Shown here piece by piece: positions 1 to 9,307 of a stretch of 64,000 nt of DNA. This DNA comes from Chryseobacterium lactis (GTDB lineage Bacteria; Bacteroidota; Bacteroidia; Flavobacteriales; Weeksellaceae): contig NZ_CP033924.1 of assembly GCF_003815875.1 (NCBI RefSeq), forward strand, positions 4,836,001-4,900,000, read 5' to 3'. The position numbers were made by a program, and so were the translations under genes. The notes under the pieces are model-generated. The model had not been told where the DNA came from, ran no database searches, and saw only the letters and a list, made by a program, of their open reading frames with translations. Each line of letters opens with the position of its first letter. The first letter of the stretch is position 1.

Positions 1-180
1 TAACGCCAGAAACACAGGGAAGATATATACAAATCGATATCCGAAGCTCCTGTGCTGGATATCGTTTAAAAATGTATATAGGACAACTAAGTTAGCGATG
101 AAAATTATTCCAATATAATTCCAGGATATAAATGCCATGCAAGCAAATAAAGTCAGTAATTTCAGGTATCTAAGGATCAT
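1..180 (-). CDS. Partial membrane protein, runs off the left edge
   Basis: An open frame of at least 59 codons starts at the ATG complementary to 178-180 and stays open to the window edge. The start overlaps the stop of the upstream gene in an ATGA arrangement, so the two are probably translationally coupled. The visible N-terminus is almost all hydrophobic (two or three likely membrane helices, rich in Leu, Ile, Phe and aromatic residues), followed by a short polar turn and another hydrophobic stretch. No family can be named from this fragment. The reading frame is well supported; the function is unknown. Confidence 0.6.
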   Translation of the reverse strand, partial: MILRYLKLLTLFACMAFISWNYIGIIFIANLVVLYTFLNDIQHRSFGYRFVYIFPVFLAL

Positions 181-1064
181 TTCAGCAGATTTTGATCAAA
201 GGTATCAGAGAAATACCCAGCTTCCCGTTCAAAAAAGTTCTGGTAATAGTATGTTGAATTTTTGAATTCCAAATTATTTAATAAAATAAATGGTACATAT
301 CTGAAATCATAATGAATGAAACTGTTTATTTTGTTTAATGTTTTACTTTTTGCATTCATATTTGCCAGTGGTTTACGTAAAAAGCTTTCTGTAACTGAGA
401 AATCATTTGCCTGAAATATATGAATCACCTCATGCGGGATGAGCTGTACATTATCATGCTCCGAAGATTTATATACAATCACTCCCGGATAGGTCGCTGC
501 AAGCGTGTTGTATTTCTCAAAAAGATCACTGCTGTTTGAGAAGATAACTTGTCCGTTTTGCAGAGTCCTTTTTAATTCAAATTTTGATTTAGATTGTAAA
601 GCGACACCGAGCGTATAAATAAATGCTACCGGCATTAGTTTATATTTTACTTCTAATTTTTCTTTGGCAATCAGTTCAATTCTGCTAAATCCAAAATTAA
701 GATGCCAGTATTCCCAGAAATTATTGTTTAAAGCTGCATTTTCTTTGATGGAAGTTCCTGCTGCATTGACCAATTTGGCAGCCCATATTAATTTCCAGTC
801 ATTTTCTTCTTCTGAAAGTCTTACCAGCCTCTTACTTTCAAAAGTTAAATAGCCACCTAGCGCACCCTGGCAAAAGCCTTTTAGTACGACCTTTCCTAAT
901 TTCTCATTTTTGTTCTTGTTAATAATTGCCCCAACGACTCCGATTATAGAGCCTATACTCACATTATAAATTAATTCTTTACCGTCTGAAGTTCTGGGCG
1001 CCTGTGCTAATGAGGTGGGAAGAGGTAGAATAAAAAGGAAAATAAATAAGTAATATTTAAGCAT
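177..1064 (-). CDS. Secreted hypothetical protein with an HExxH motif
   Basis: About 295 residues from the chosen start at 1064, which gives a clean signal peptide (hydrophobic LFIFLFILPLP, then cleavage near SLAQA). An in-frame ATG at 1088 would add eight residues before it. A Pro-His-Glu-Val-Ile-His stretch near residues 210-215 fits the zinc-binding HExxH signature of metallopeptidases, and a Glu-rich FEREA segment about 65 residues later could supply the third ligand. A Gly/Ile-rich segment after the signal peptide may be a membrane hairpin. The overall fold is not recognised, so peptidase activity is only a possibility. The stop overlaps the next gene downstream by four bases. Confidence 0.6.
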   Translation of the reverse strand: MLKYYLFIFLFILPLPTSLAQAPRTSDGKELIYNVSIGSIIGVVGAIINKNKNEKLGKVVLKGFCQGALGGYLTFESKRLVRLSEEENDWKLIWAAKLVNAAGTSIKENAALNNNFWEYWHLNFGFSRIELIAKEKLEVKYKLMPVAFIYTLGVALQSKSKFELKRTLQNGQVIFSNSSDLFEKYNTLAATYPGVIVYKSSEHDNVQLIPHEVIHIFQANDFSVTESFLRKPLANMNAKSKTLNKINSFIHYDFRYVPFILLNNLEFKNSTYYYQNFFEREAGYFSDTFDQNLLK

Positions 1065-1126
1065 AATCAATAATTTAAAGGTTGCCATTTAGAATGACAA
1101 CCTTCTTTTTATTATAAATTTTTAAC

Positions 1127-1942
1127 TTAGTAATTGATTTGGTAATCAGCGCGTACCGCAGTTAATGCTCCCACTGATGTCTCATTCACAACAGAGCCTG
1201 ATGAATCTATTGTATATGCCATTCTGCCAATATAAAAAGATAGAAAGGCTCCCTTAGGAAACTTCTCAAGATCTTCTTTTGTTACCGTATAGCTTCCGTT
1301 ATCTTCCACCTTATCATAAACGACTTCATTGTTTGGTTTTGATTCTCTTATCACTAAATCTTCTTGTTCATAAGGGTTATATTCAACGCCCAATATCATC
1401 CCGTTTTCATTCTTAGGATCCTTATTCCATGTAATAACGGTACCGGGAACCAGTTTTCCGTTCACAAGACCGGAAACACCAACTTGCACTAATTCAGGTA
1501 TATAAACGTGGATACCTGATGCACCTTCCTGCTCACCTTTAGCAGTAGTGGAGTTTGTTTCTTGTGCAAAAATTAATTTACCGTTTTTTTGACTGATACT
1601 AATTTTCTTTCCAAATAAACTAGAATTATCAACATTGCTGATCCAGGAGTTCCCAAATTCTGAATAGTTAACCTGTGAGCTATATTCTCTACCCCCAAAA
1701 GTAATACCTAGTGGTTCTGCACCCTTTGAGCGTGAGGATATACTAAACATCCTGTTTTTACTATAAAGACCTCCCAGGTTTTCAATAAGTATGTGGTTTT
1801 TAGCTTCTGAATTATAGATTTTTGATATTACATCCTGGTAAGTAGCTAATTTTTCATCTGCTTTGGTAATGTTTGTGCTTTCATTAGAGCAAGACATTGT
1901 TAATAATGCTGCAAAAAAGAGTGATGCGAATATTTTTTTCAT
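1127..1942 (-). CDS. Hypothetical lipoprotein
   Basis: About 271 residues. The start at 1942 is preferred to the upstream ATG at 1981 because it gives a standard lipoprotein signal (MKKIFASLFFAALLTMSC) with the lipidated Cys at about residue 18. The mature part is polar and Gly/Ser/Asn rich with alternating beta-like segments. No domain is recognised. It lies 14 bases downstream of the gene at 1957-2514 on the same strand, so the two are probably co-transcribed and may act together at the envelope. Function unknown. Confidence 0.65.
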   Translation of the reverse strand: MKKIFASLFFAALLTMSCSNESTNITKADEKLATYQDVISKIYNSEAKNHILIENLGGLYSKNRMFSISSRSKGAEPLGITFGGREYSSQVNYSEFGNSWISNVDNSSLFGKKISISQKNGKLIFAQETNSTTAKGEQEGASGIHVYIPELVQVGVSGLVNGKLVPGTVITWNKDPKNENGMILGVEYNPYEQEDLVIRESKPNNEVVYDKVEDNGSYTVTKEDLEKFPKGAFLSFYIGRMAYTIDSSGSVVNETSVGALTAVRADYQINY

Positions 1943-1956
1943 AAGTATTTTATTTA

Positions 1957-2514
1957 TTATTGTCTTGACATAAATGCCCATTGATTAAAATTCCATTGCC
2001 CAACATAGCCTGCATTAAAATTTTGCTCTGTTGTCCATTTTCCTCTTGCATAAACATTATCGGTCCAAAAACCGTTTCTAACTTCGTAGTAATCAATTGT
2101 TACTTTGTAATTATGTCCTCCGGGAACCTGAACTTCAATTGTAGTTTTAGAAGGATTAGCTACATCCCATACTTTGGTTTTTACTCCATTCACTCCCCAG
2201 GTATTATCATTGACATTTCTCACCGTAATAAGACAATAATACTTGTTCTGATCATAAATTGTTTGTGCAGGCCCATTACCATTACCCGATCCAATATAAG
2301 GATATGACGGACAAGGAAGATTTCTAAAAGAAGGCTTTGGTAAAGCGCTCACCGATTGTAGGGAAACAACTAATGTTTTATCGGGAATTGCCGGCTGTGG
2401 AGTTGTTGGTTTAGGAGGTAAAGGGTTTTTAGAACGCCCCGATGTCGCGATCATATAAGTTGACCCTATCATAATCATTAAAACGATTAATCTTGTTAGT
2501 TTTTTTGTATTCAT
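1957..2514 (-). CDS. Hypothetical secreted protein with Pro-rich linker
   Basis: 185 residues. An N-terminal hydrophobic segment (LIVLMIMIGSTYMIA) acts as a signal peptide or anchor. A Pro-rich linker (about residues 30-45) follows, then a beta-rich domain of about 130 residues with two Cys and many Trp/Tyr. It is the first gene of a likely two-gene unit with the lipoprotein at 1127-1942. No family is recognised. Confidence 0.6.
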   Translation of the reverse strand: MNTKKLTRLIVLMIMIGSTYMIATSGRSKNPLPPKPTTPQPAIPDKTLVVSLQSVSALPKPSFRNLPCPSYPYIGSGNGNGPAQTIYDQNKYYCLITVRNVNDNTWGVNGVKTKVWDVANPSKTTIEVQVPGGHNYKVTIDYYEVRNGFWTDNVYARGKWTTEQNFNAGYVGQWNFNQWAFMSRQ

Positions 2515-2735
2515 GGTTAAATTTTAAAATTTTTTGCAACAACGATTCAATTTATAAATGTTGCATTTTATAAATCGCATACATATTGGAAGACCAGCCC
2601 AAAAATGGTCACACAGATTTTGTGTCCTACACCATGTATAGGATATGATTATAAAAAACAATTAAAATTTTAAGAAATGGCGGGTTAGGTGTGTTTTAAT
2701 TCTAAAATTCCAAATATCCTTGTTACTACTAGATA

Positions 2736-3224
2736 TTAATCAACATTTATATTGTAATATGGATATGTATTTGTAGAATCAAAAACAAATGGTGATTCGA
2801 ATTTCACAGCATTATTTTTGTAAACTTTTACTGTGGCAGTCAGTTGACCGGCATTCGAATTCTTCTTTGTAATATTACCGTTTATTGAAATTCCGATAAC
2901 ATTTGAACTGGTTTTAAATGTTTTATTAGAAGGTGAACTTACGGGTAATGTAAAAATATAGCCGGTATCAGATATCTTTTGAGATGAATCTATACTTACG
3001 CCGGTTATCGTTGGAGTTACGTTGTCTTTAAATGATGTGGAGACTGATAATTTCTCTTCCCAGTTTTGGAGATCACCTGTGTATTTAATTTCAACTTTAT
3101 AGACAGGATCATCAGCTTTTGTGTTAACATCTTCATCCCTTCCGGAACAGCTTGTCATAGTGAATGAAATAGCAGCCATTAGGATAATTAAAAAAGATAT
3201 ATAGGAAATCTTTTTTTTTCTCAT
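2736..3224 (-). CDS. Hypothetical lipoprotein
   Basis: 162 residues with a lipoprotein signal (hydrophobic core ending in MTSC, Cys at about residue 26). The mature domain is short and beta-rich, with many Thr/Ser/Asn residues and alternating hydrophobic strands, like a small immunoglobulin-type domain. It stands alone, with 221 bases before the next gene on this strand. No homologous family can be named from sequence alone. Confidence 0.6.
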   Translation of the reverse strand: MRKKKISYISFLIILMAAISFTMTSCSGRDEDVNTKADDPVYKVEIKYTGDLQNWEEKLSVSTSFKDNVTPTITGVSIDSSQKISDTGYIFTLPVSSPSNKTFKTSSNVIGISINGNITKKNSNAGQLTATVKVYKNNAVKFESPFVFDSTNTYPYYNINVD

Positions 3225-3456
3225 TTCAGGTTATAGTTTTTGACAAAATTAATAAATTATTTGACATAATGATGATTTTTGAATAAAATTTTACATTATC
3301 CTATTTTAAATATATCAATGGTAGAAAGCATTCCAGACTAAATGCTATTATAAGCACACTACACCGCATATTTGAAACACCTTACCAACGCATCATACCA
3401 TTATCAAATTGTAAATCTATTTGTGAAGAATCTCTTTTTTCAGATAACTACTACGC

Positions 3457-5298
3457 CTACTGTTGTAGAAGATTATTGATTCTGAGAAGCATTTCTTTGG
3501 CATTTCCACTTTCAGGATTTAATTCTAAACATTTTTCATAATCTTTCTTTGCAAGTACATATTGTTTATTATTAAAATAATACTCAGCCCTGCTGTCATA
3601 TACGTTAGACGACTTTGGAAACTCCTTTACATTGAAATCAAAAACATGAAAAGCATCTGTGCTTCGGTTCTCGGCATACAATTGATATCCTAAACTATTC
3701 AGTGCATTTTCAAAGTTAATGGTTGGGTACTCCATTTTTAGTTGCTGATATAGAAGTAAGGCTTTTGCCGAATCATTATTAATAAAGGCATCATATAATT
3801 TCGTGTCTACAGTCTTAAGTTTCTCAATAGGAATGATTAGTTCTTTTACGTTTTCCTTTTCTTTAAAAATCGTCATTCCTACCAGTTCATTGTTTTTATT
3901 GAGATCAAATTGGACAAGATTCGGATAGTTATCAATCATAAACGTATTGTTACCAAGGTAATACATTTTGTTTTTTCCAATTCCTATATCCTGCTTTAGA
4001 ACCGGTGAATTGATATACAGCTCATTATTTTCCTGAAATATTGTATTCATCCCTATTCGGGTATACCCCAGAAGAAATTCGTTATATACCCCAATGACTA
4101 CTTTAGCCAAATTTTCAGGTACTTTTTTTACCCGCTTTGTATCTTTTGGAATGTTCCAATGAAGTATGTTGAAAACTTTGTTTTTAACGTGGCTCATCAA
4201 TGGAAACCTGTTTGGCTTGTCCCCATTCGCTAAAATGACAATCCCACTGCCGTTCTTCATATTCGCCAGAACATCACCACCCACTCCTGTATTTGACCCA
4301 TCATGAAAAAACCATTCCTGATTTCCCCAGCCTACACCGCGCTGCCAGCCGTACCCCCAACCTCTTGGACCCATAAGCGTTACGATATCCGTAACTTTTC
4401 TGGCAACATGAGAAGAAATAACCTTATTCCCTTTTCCCAATAATGCTTTTTGCATTTCTATAGCGATAACAGCCAAATCGGAAGGAGTTGACCATAGACC
4501 TGAAGGAGCAACCTGTGGTGTGATTGGTATTCCAGTTCTTATAATCTCTCCGTTATCATTGTGCACTTTGGCAATATTGGTAAGAAACCCCTTTTCATTA
4601 GGTTGAATCATCGTTGAATTCTTAAGCCGCAAGGGATCAAGCAGGTACTCTTTCACAATGGCTGACATCGGCTTTTGTAAATGATCCTCAAGGGCAAGCT
4701 GTACAATAACATACCCGCCACCACTGTATTCCCAGTTGGTACCCGGTTTAAACAAAAATTTAATCGGTTCTTTGGTTCTTGGTAATAATATACCATTTAA
4801 ACTCTGTACAATATTCGGTATGGAATCACCCTGATAATAATCTTCAAATCCGCCCTGAGACGTTCCGGAAGTGTGAGATAAAAGATGTTTCCAGGTTACT
4901 TCAGTGTCTTTTGTAAAATCACTTTTTGGTAACTCCCATCTTTTAATATATTTCGAAATAGGCTCATCTAAGTTAATCAGCCCCTTTTCTTCCAAAATTG
5001 CACATACAATAGCAGTAATCGGTTTGGATATTGAGGCTGTAGAAAATGCCGTATTTACATCAATTTTTTCCGGAGAACCAGCCTCCTTCACTCCCCATTG
5101 GTTGGTCCAGATTACTTTGTAATTTTCAAAAACAGCCACACTAAGACCTTTGAGCTTTTTCAATCTCATTAATTTTTCTGCAGAGATTTTTAAACTATCA
5201 AATTTTGGATCAGCCCCGTCTTTAGATTTTTTTTTAGTCTGCCCATATCCTGTCATAAAAAGGCATAATAATAAAAGTGTTAGAATTTTTGATTTCAT
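3457..5298 (-). CDS. Serine hydrolase (beta-lactamase/DD-peptidase fold, S12) with C-terminal TPR
   Basis: 613 residues with a signal peptide ending near GYGQ. The catalytic domain carries the three motifs of the penicillin-binding/beta-lactamase superfamily: SxxK at Ser89-Ile-Ser-Lys92, the Tyr motif at Tyr191-Ser-Gly, and His332-Asp-Gly in place of KTG. From about residue 495 to the end there are two or three tetratricopeptide-like helical repeats with the usual Ala/Tyr/Asn-Pro pattern. Members of this family act as D-Ala-D-Ala peptidases, esterases or amidases in the periplasm; the substrate here is unknown. It is closely related to the gene at 43755-45221, which lacks the TPR tail, and more distantly to those at 11911 and 17601. 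A TAGATTTG element on the minus strand at 5372-5379 could be its -7 promoter box. Confidence 0.85.
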   Translation of the reverse strand: MKSKILTLLLLCLFMTGYGQTKKKSKDGADPKFDSLKISAEKLMRLKKLKGLSVAVFENYKVIWTNQWGVKEAGSPEKIDVNTAFSTASISKPITAIVCAILEEKGLINLDEPISKYIKRWELPKSDFTKDTEVTWKHLLSHTSGTSQGGFEDYYQGDSIPNIVQSLNGILLPRTKEPIKFLFKPGTNWEYSGGGYVIVQLALEDHLQKPMSAIVKEYLLDPLRLKNSTMIQPNEKGFLTNIAKVHNDNGEIIRTGIPITPQVAPSGLWSTPSDLAVIAIEMQKALLGKGNKVISSHVARKVTDIVTLMGPRGWGYGWQRGVGWGNQEWFFHDGSNTGVGGDVLANMKNGSGIVILANGDKPNRFPLMSHVKNKVFNILHWNIPKDTKRVKKVPENLAKVVIGVYNEFLLGYTRIGMNTIFQENNELYINSPVLKQDIGIGKNKMYYLGNNTFMIDNYPNLVQFDLNKNNELVGMTIFKEKENVKELIIPIEKLKTVDTKLYDAFINNDSAKALLLYQQLKMEYPTINFENALNSLGYQLYAENRSTDAFHVFDFNVKEFPKSSNVYDSRAEYYFNNKQYVLAKKDYEKCLELNPESGNAKEMLLRINNLLQQ

Positions 5299-5647
5299 AT
5301 ATTTTCGAGTTTAAAAATGACACTTATAACAATTTTCGAAATGTACATTTTTCATGGATGAGTCTATTGCTCAAATCTATGTGTATTTGTCAGATTCTTT
5401 GCTAATTAATTATGTTTTTTTCTAAAATCATCCTAACAGAAACTCTGATGTTGCTGATCCGGCTGACGAAATCACATTCCATTTGAAGAATTCCTTAGCA
5501 TTGCCTTTGAAATTCCAGCGGTTGTTAAGATTAAAAAAACAATCAGAATATTTCCTGTATGCTTTTTAATCTGTTATTAAAAGAATATTTTAAGTTGAAA
5601 AGCTGCTTCATACAGAAACAACAAATAAAAAGGGAAGCATTATCATT
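5299..5647. other. Intergenic region with a possible coding remnant
   Basis: 349 bases between the serine hydrolase and the MalY-type gene, both on the minus strand. It holds a candidate TAGATTTG promoter box (minus strand, 5372-5379). At 5428-5565 there is a minus-strand frame of about 45 codons without an ATG, rich in Trp, Phe, Asn and Lys, which reads like a protein fragment, but no family was recognised. No convincing terminator was seen after the MalY-type gene. Confidence 0.3.
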
Positions 5648-6805
5648 TTATTGCTTCAAAGCTTTTTTCAATCGTTCCAGCCCTTCCGTCAGAAGCTCCC
5701 TTGGGCATCCGATATTGATTCTGAGAAAACCCTCCCCGTTTTCACCATACATCATTCCCGAATTAAGCCAGACTTTCCCCTCCGTCAGAAGGATTTTCGA
5801 TAATTCATCAGAAGTTTTACCTAATGCACTGCAATCCAGCCAAACCAGGTAAGTGGCTTCCAATGGGATTACTTTAATTTCCGGCAAATGTTCATTGCAA
5901 AAATTTTTCAGAAATATAAAATTCTGATACAGATATTCTTTAAGTTCATTCATCCATTCGTGTCCTTTTGTGTAGGCTGCAATCAAGGCTTCCATAGCAA
6001 TGGGATTAGGATAACTGTTTTCCTGAAGTTCTAAAGTCTTACGTGTCTGTTCCAGAATATTTTTATCCCAGGAAATAAGATATGATATTGGCAAACCTGA
6101 AAAATTAAAAGTCTTACATGGAGACCCACAAGTCACCGATTCAAGTTCGTAATGTTGAGCTACCGAAACAAATGGAATATGCCGGCGATCATTAAAAATC
6201 AAATCGGAATGAATTTCGTCAGAAACTACCATCACTTTATTCCGGGAACAGATCTCGGCAATTCTTTCTAAATCTGCTCTGGTCCAGACTTTCCCAACCG
6301 GATTATGTGGATTGCACAACAATAAAAGTTTCGTTTTCGCATCAGAAGCTTTCTTTTCCAGATCCTCAAAATCGATGCTATAATTTCCATCTTTATATTT
6401 TAAATCATTGCAAACAATATGACAGCCGTAATTCTCTAAAATGGTAAAAAAGTGATTGTAAACAGGGGTTTGCAAAATGATGTTTTCATCAGGTTTCACA
6501 AACGTACGAACAATCGCTGAAAGTGACGGAAGAATTCCTGTCGCAGGCAAAAGCCATTCTTTTTCTATGGTAAAATTATGATGAGTTTCCCACCAATCCA
6601 TCACCGATTGATTGAAATTTTCAGGAATTGTACCATACCCAAAAACGCCATGCGAAACTTTTTCGGAGATGGCCTGAATCACTTCTGGAGCGGTTTTAAA
6701 ATCCATATCAGCTACCCACATCGGTAAGACATCTTCTTTTGCCCAATCCCATTTTACAGAGTCGGTTCCTCTTCTTTCTATGATTTCGTCGAAATTGTAT
6801 TTCAT
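5648..6805 (-). CDS. MalY/PatB-type PLP-dependent C-S lyase, possible ergothioneine-pathway lyase
   Basis: 385 residues, the usual length of fold-type I PLP enzymes of the MalY/PatB group (cystathionine beta-lyase activity). Visible features are the N-terminal VKWDWAKEDVLPMWVADMDF block, Asn-Pro-His-Asn-Pro at 165-169, the pyridine-binding Asp in SDEIHSDL (about 196-202), the Schiff-base Lys231 in SPCKTFNFSGL, and a C-terminal Arg in RINIGCPR that would bind the substrate carboxylate. It is the last gene of the egtD-egtB-egtV-egtU row and starts 10 bases after egtU ends. Known ergothioneine synthesis needs a PLP lyase (EgtE) after EgtB, so this enzyme may fill that step; EgtE of mycobacteria belongs to a different PLP subfamily. 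A general cystathionine lyase role remains possible. Confidence 0.85.
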   Translation of the reverse strand: MKYNFDEIIERRGTDSVKWDWAKEDVLPMWVADMDFKTAPEVIQAISEKVSHGVFGYGTIPENFNQSVMDWWETHHNFTIEKEWLLPATGILPSLSAIVRTFVKPDENIILQTPVYNHFFTILENYGCHIVCNDLKYKDGNYSIDFEDLEKKASDAKTKLLLLCNPHNPVGKVWTRADLERIAEICSRNKVMVVSDEIHSDLIFNDRRHIPFVSVAQHYELESVTCGSPCKTFNFSGLPISYLISWDKNILEQTRKTLELQENSYPNPIAMEALIAAYTKGHEWMNELKEYLYQNFIFLKNFCNEHLPEIKVIPLEATYLVWLDCSALGKTSDELSKILLTEGKVWLNSGMMYGENGEGFLRINIGCPRELLTEGLERLKKALKQ

Positions 6806-6815
6806 GTGTAGATCA

Positions 6816-8381
6816 TTATTTTGAATCCAGATAATTTTTCAGGTCTGAAATATTCTTAATTTTAAGTTCCTGAGCTTGTTTTCTGCGCATCATTAAAGCG
6901 TAAGCATTATTAAATCCAAGAGGTTTTAGCCATTCGATTCCATATTGTTTCCGGAACTCCTGATTCACGTAATCAAAAGTTTTTTCCGGGCTTTTAGAAA
7001 CATCTTCTATTGTTTTGGCAGAAGGTTTCAACAAAACCAAGAGCCCTGTTCCTGTATATTCGGGATAAAAATCGATGGCATCATTCGTTAAAGCATCAAA
7101 GCAGATTTTCGTTCCACCCAATCCGGTCTTGGTTTGTACTTTATAATCTGTGTAGCCTTCAATGAGCATCCTGTACATTTCAGTAAGAATATACTGTTCA
7201 CCAAAAATTTTAGACCCGATTTTTATGGTTTGAGAATTTCCTTTGCGTGGATTTTTATATAAATTCGTTTGTATTAAAAAATCTTTGGCAATTTTCTCAG
7301 GAGTTTGTTTGAGATAATCTGCTTTATAATTCAGATCCGTCATTATGGAATCATTAAATTTTCCTGATAAAAGATTTAGTGTTTCTTCTAATCCGGGAAA
7401 CTTTTCCAAAGTTTTGGTCTTAATAATCGGAGCAGCAAAATAAGGTGGGAAAATCTTTTTATCATCCTCCAAAACATACAGATCAAAAGCTTTGATTCTT
7501 CCGTCTGTAGAATATCCGCTGATCAGATCCAGGTCTTTTTCGTATGCTGCCTTGTACATAATAGCATCGCTGACAACCATAGGATGTACATCCAGCCCAT
7601 ACACTGAGCGAAGTCCAAGGTCACCGTCCTGCCGTCCCATAAATTCGGGTGTAAAACCTGCTTTAAGCTTACGATCAGAAACAGAAGCCAGAAGATAAAT
7701 GACTCCGGTGATGAGTAATACAACCGGAACGATATATTTTAATTTCTTCACAAACTGATAGCCTGACTTCTGTATAACTGCGATAATTTGGTCTAAAAAA
7801 ATAGCCAGTAACGCAGCCGGAATCGCTCCCGCCAGAATCATATTCGTATTATTAAGGGAAATTCCGCCAAAAATAAATTCACCCAAACCGCCTGCTGCAA
7901 CAAATGACGCTAATGTCGCCACCCCGACATTGATCACCGCTGCCGTTCTGATTCCCGCAATAATGACAGGCATTGCTAAAGGAAGTTCAACTTTAAAAAG
8001 CAATTGTTTACTGTTCATTCCCATTGCTTGTGCGGCTTCGATTACCATTGGATCTACTTCTGTAATTCCGGTGTAGGTATTTCTGATGATAGGTAAAAGC
8101 GCATAGATCAGCAATGCTACGATGGCCGGAGCGGCTCCGATTCCGAAAACGGGAATCATAAAACCAAGTAATGCGATACTGGGAATCGTCTGTAAAATTC
8201 CTGCCATTCCCAATACAGAACCTGATAATTTTCTTTTCCTGGCAATGAGAATTCCCAACGGTAAGCCTACAATGATGGCCAGAAACAAAGACAAAAAAGT
8301 AAGTCCCAGATGCTGAACAACCTGTCCGAGTAATTTTTCGTGCTGTTCGATGATAAATTGCCAAAAACTTTGCTCACTCAT
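6816..8381 (-). CDS. egtU: Fused ABC permease and substrate-binding protein of the EgtU / osmoprotectant type
   Basis: 521 residues. About residues 1-215 form an ABC permease of the ProW/OpuCB type with five or six membrane helices and the EAA-like loop (EAAQAMGMNSKQLLFKVELPL, about 135-155). A further membrane helix at about 215-232 leads into a periplasmic solute-binding domain of the ProX/OpuCC (QAT) type, about residues 240-521. This permease-binding-domain fusion of about 500 residues is the architecture of EgtU, the ergothioneine importer subunit known from Streptococcus pneumoniae and Helicobacter pylori. The start codon overlaps the egtV stop by four bases (ATGA). Being next to egtB and egtD favours ergothioneine or its precursor as ligand; glycine betaine, choline or carnitine remain alternatives because ligand specificity cannot be read directly here. 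Confidence 0.85.
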   Translation of the reverse strand: MSEQSFWQFIIEQHEKLLGQVVQHLGLTFLSLFLAIIVGLPLGILIARKRKLSGSVLGMAGILQTIPSIALLGFMIPVFGIGAAPAIVALLIYALLPIIRNTYTGITEVDPMVIEAAQAMGMNSKQLLFKVELPLAMPVIIAGIRTAAVINVGVATLASFVAAGGLGEFIFGGISLNNTNMILAGAIPAALLAIFLDQIIAVIQKSGYQFVKKLKYIVPVVLLITGVIYLLASVSDRKLKAGFTPEFMGRQDGDLGLRSVYGLDVHPMVVSDAIMYKAAYEKDLDLISGYSTDGRIKAFDLYVLEDDKKIFPPYFAAPIIKTKTLEKFPGLEETLNLLSGKFNDSIMTDLNYKADYLKQTPEKIAKDFLIQTNLYKNPRKGNSQTIKIGSKIFGEQYILTEMYRMLIEGYTDYKVQTKTGLGGTKICFDALTNDAIDFYPEYTGTGLLVLLKPSAKTIEDVSKSPEKTFDYVNQEFRKQYGIEWLKPLGFNNAYALMMRRKQAQELKIKNISDLKNYLDSK

Positions 8382-9304
8382 ACAATCTGGAATTTTCGGT
8401 ATTCATTAAAAGCTTTAACAAGACTTTCGTAATCTTCGGAAAGTGAAACATCTGCACTTAGCTGCTGCAAAGCATCCCACACACTGGTATGCTCTGAAAA
8501 CTGAAGCTTTTCGTAGAAATGATGTTCATCAATCAGCGCATTCAGATCTTTCAGTGTAGCCACTTTGTATTCCAGCAAAAGCCGGTTTTCGGTAAAGAAA
8601 TTTTTAACAAAATTATTTTTCGGCCAGTACAACATTTCTTTGGGAGTTCCTGTCTGAATAATCTTTCCTTTATCCATCAGACAAATTTTATGACCGAGGT
8701 CAAATGCCTCCTGAACATCGTGAGTAACCAGAACAATGGTTTTGGTTTTAAGCTCCTCCAATGATTTAAATTCGGCATGAATATTTGCTTTCGTGATATT
8801 ATCCAGCGCTCCAAACGGTTCGTCCATCAATAAAATGGGTGAATCAGAAATCAAAGCTCTTGCTATGCCCACCCGTTGCTGCTGGCCGCCGCTTAATTCG
8901 TGGGGAAACCTCGAAAGTACGTCTTCTGAAAGATGAAGCTTAGGTAATAATTCACGAATTCTGTCTGCTGTCCTTTTTTTGTCCCATTTCATCAAATCAG
9001 GAATCACCGCAATATTCTGTTGAATAGTGTAATGCGGAAACAATCCGGAATGCTGCATGACAAAACCGATTCCCATCCGCACCTCTTCCACTTTTTGTGA
9101 TTGAATATTTTTGCCGTTAATTAAAATATTACCGGAATCTGCTTCGATCAGGCGGTTAATCATTTTCAGTGTTGTTGTTTTTCCGCAACCGCTTGTGCCC
9201 AAAAGCACGAGGATTTCCTGATCATTAGCCTGAAAAGAAACTGTATCGACTGCCTTTTTTCCGTTAAAACTTTTTGAAACCGATTCAACTGTAATCATAG
9301 GCAA
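8378..9304 (-). CDS. egtV: ABC transporter ATP-binding protein, EgtV / ProV type
   Basis: 308 residues. Walker A is at about 36-43 (GTSGCGKT), the ABC signature LSGGQ at 137-141, Walker B ILLMDEP at 157-163, and the switch His in LVTHD near 195. After the ATPase core there is a tail of about 65 residues, shorter than the paired CBS domains of OpuA/OpuC ATPases. It energises the fused permease encoded immediately downstream, with which it overlaps by four bases. It starts three bases after the egtB stop, so egtB, egtV and egtU are very probably translated from one mRNA. Confidence 0.87.
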   Translation of the reverse strand: MPMITVESVSKSFNGKKAVDTVSFQANDQEILVLLGTSGCGKTTTLKMINRLIEADSGNILINGKNIQSQKVEEVRMGIGFVMQHSGLFPHYTIQQNIAVIPDLMKWDKKRTADRIRELLPKLHLSEDVLSRFPHELSGGQQQRVGIARALISDSPILLMDEPFGALDNITKANIHAEFKSLEELKTKTIVLVTHDVQEAFDLGHKICLMDKGKIIQTGTPKEMLYWPKNNFVKNFFTENRLLLEYKVATLKDLNALIDEHHFYEKLQFSEHTSVWDALQQLSADVSLSEDYESLVKAFNEYRKFQIV

Positions 9305-9307
9305 AAA

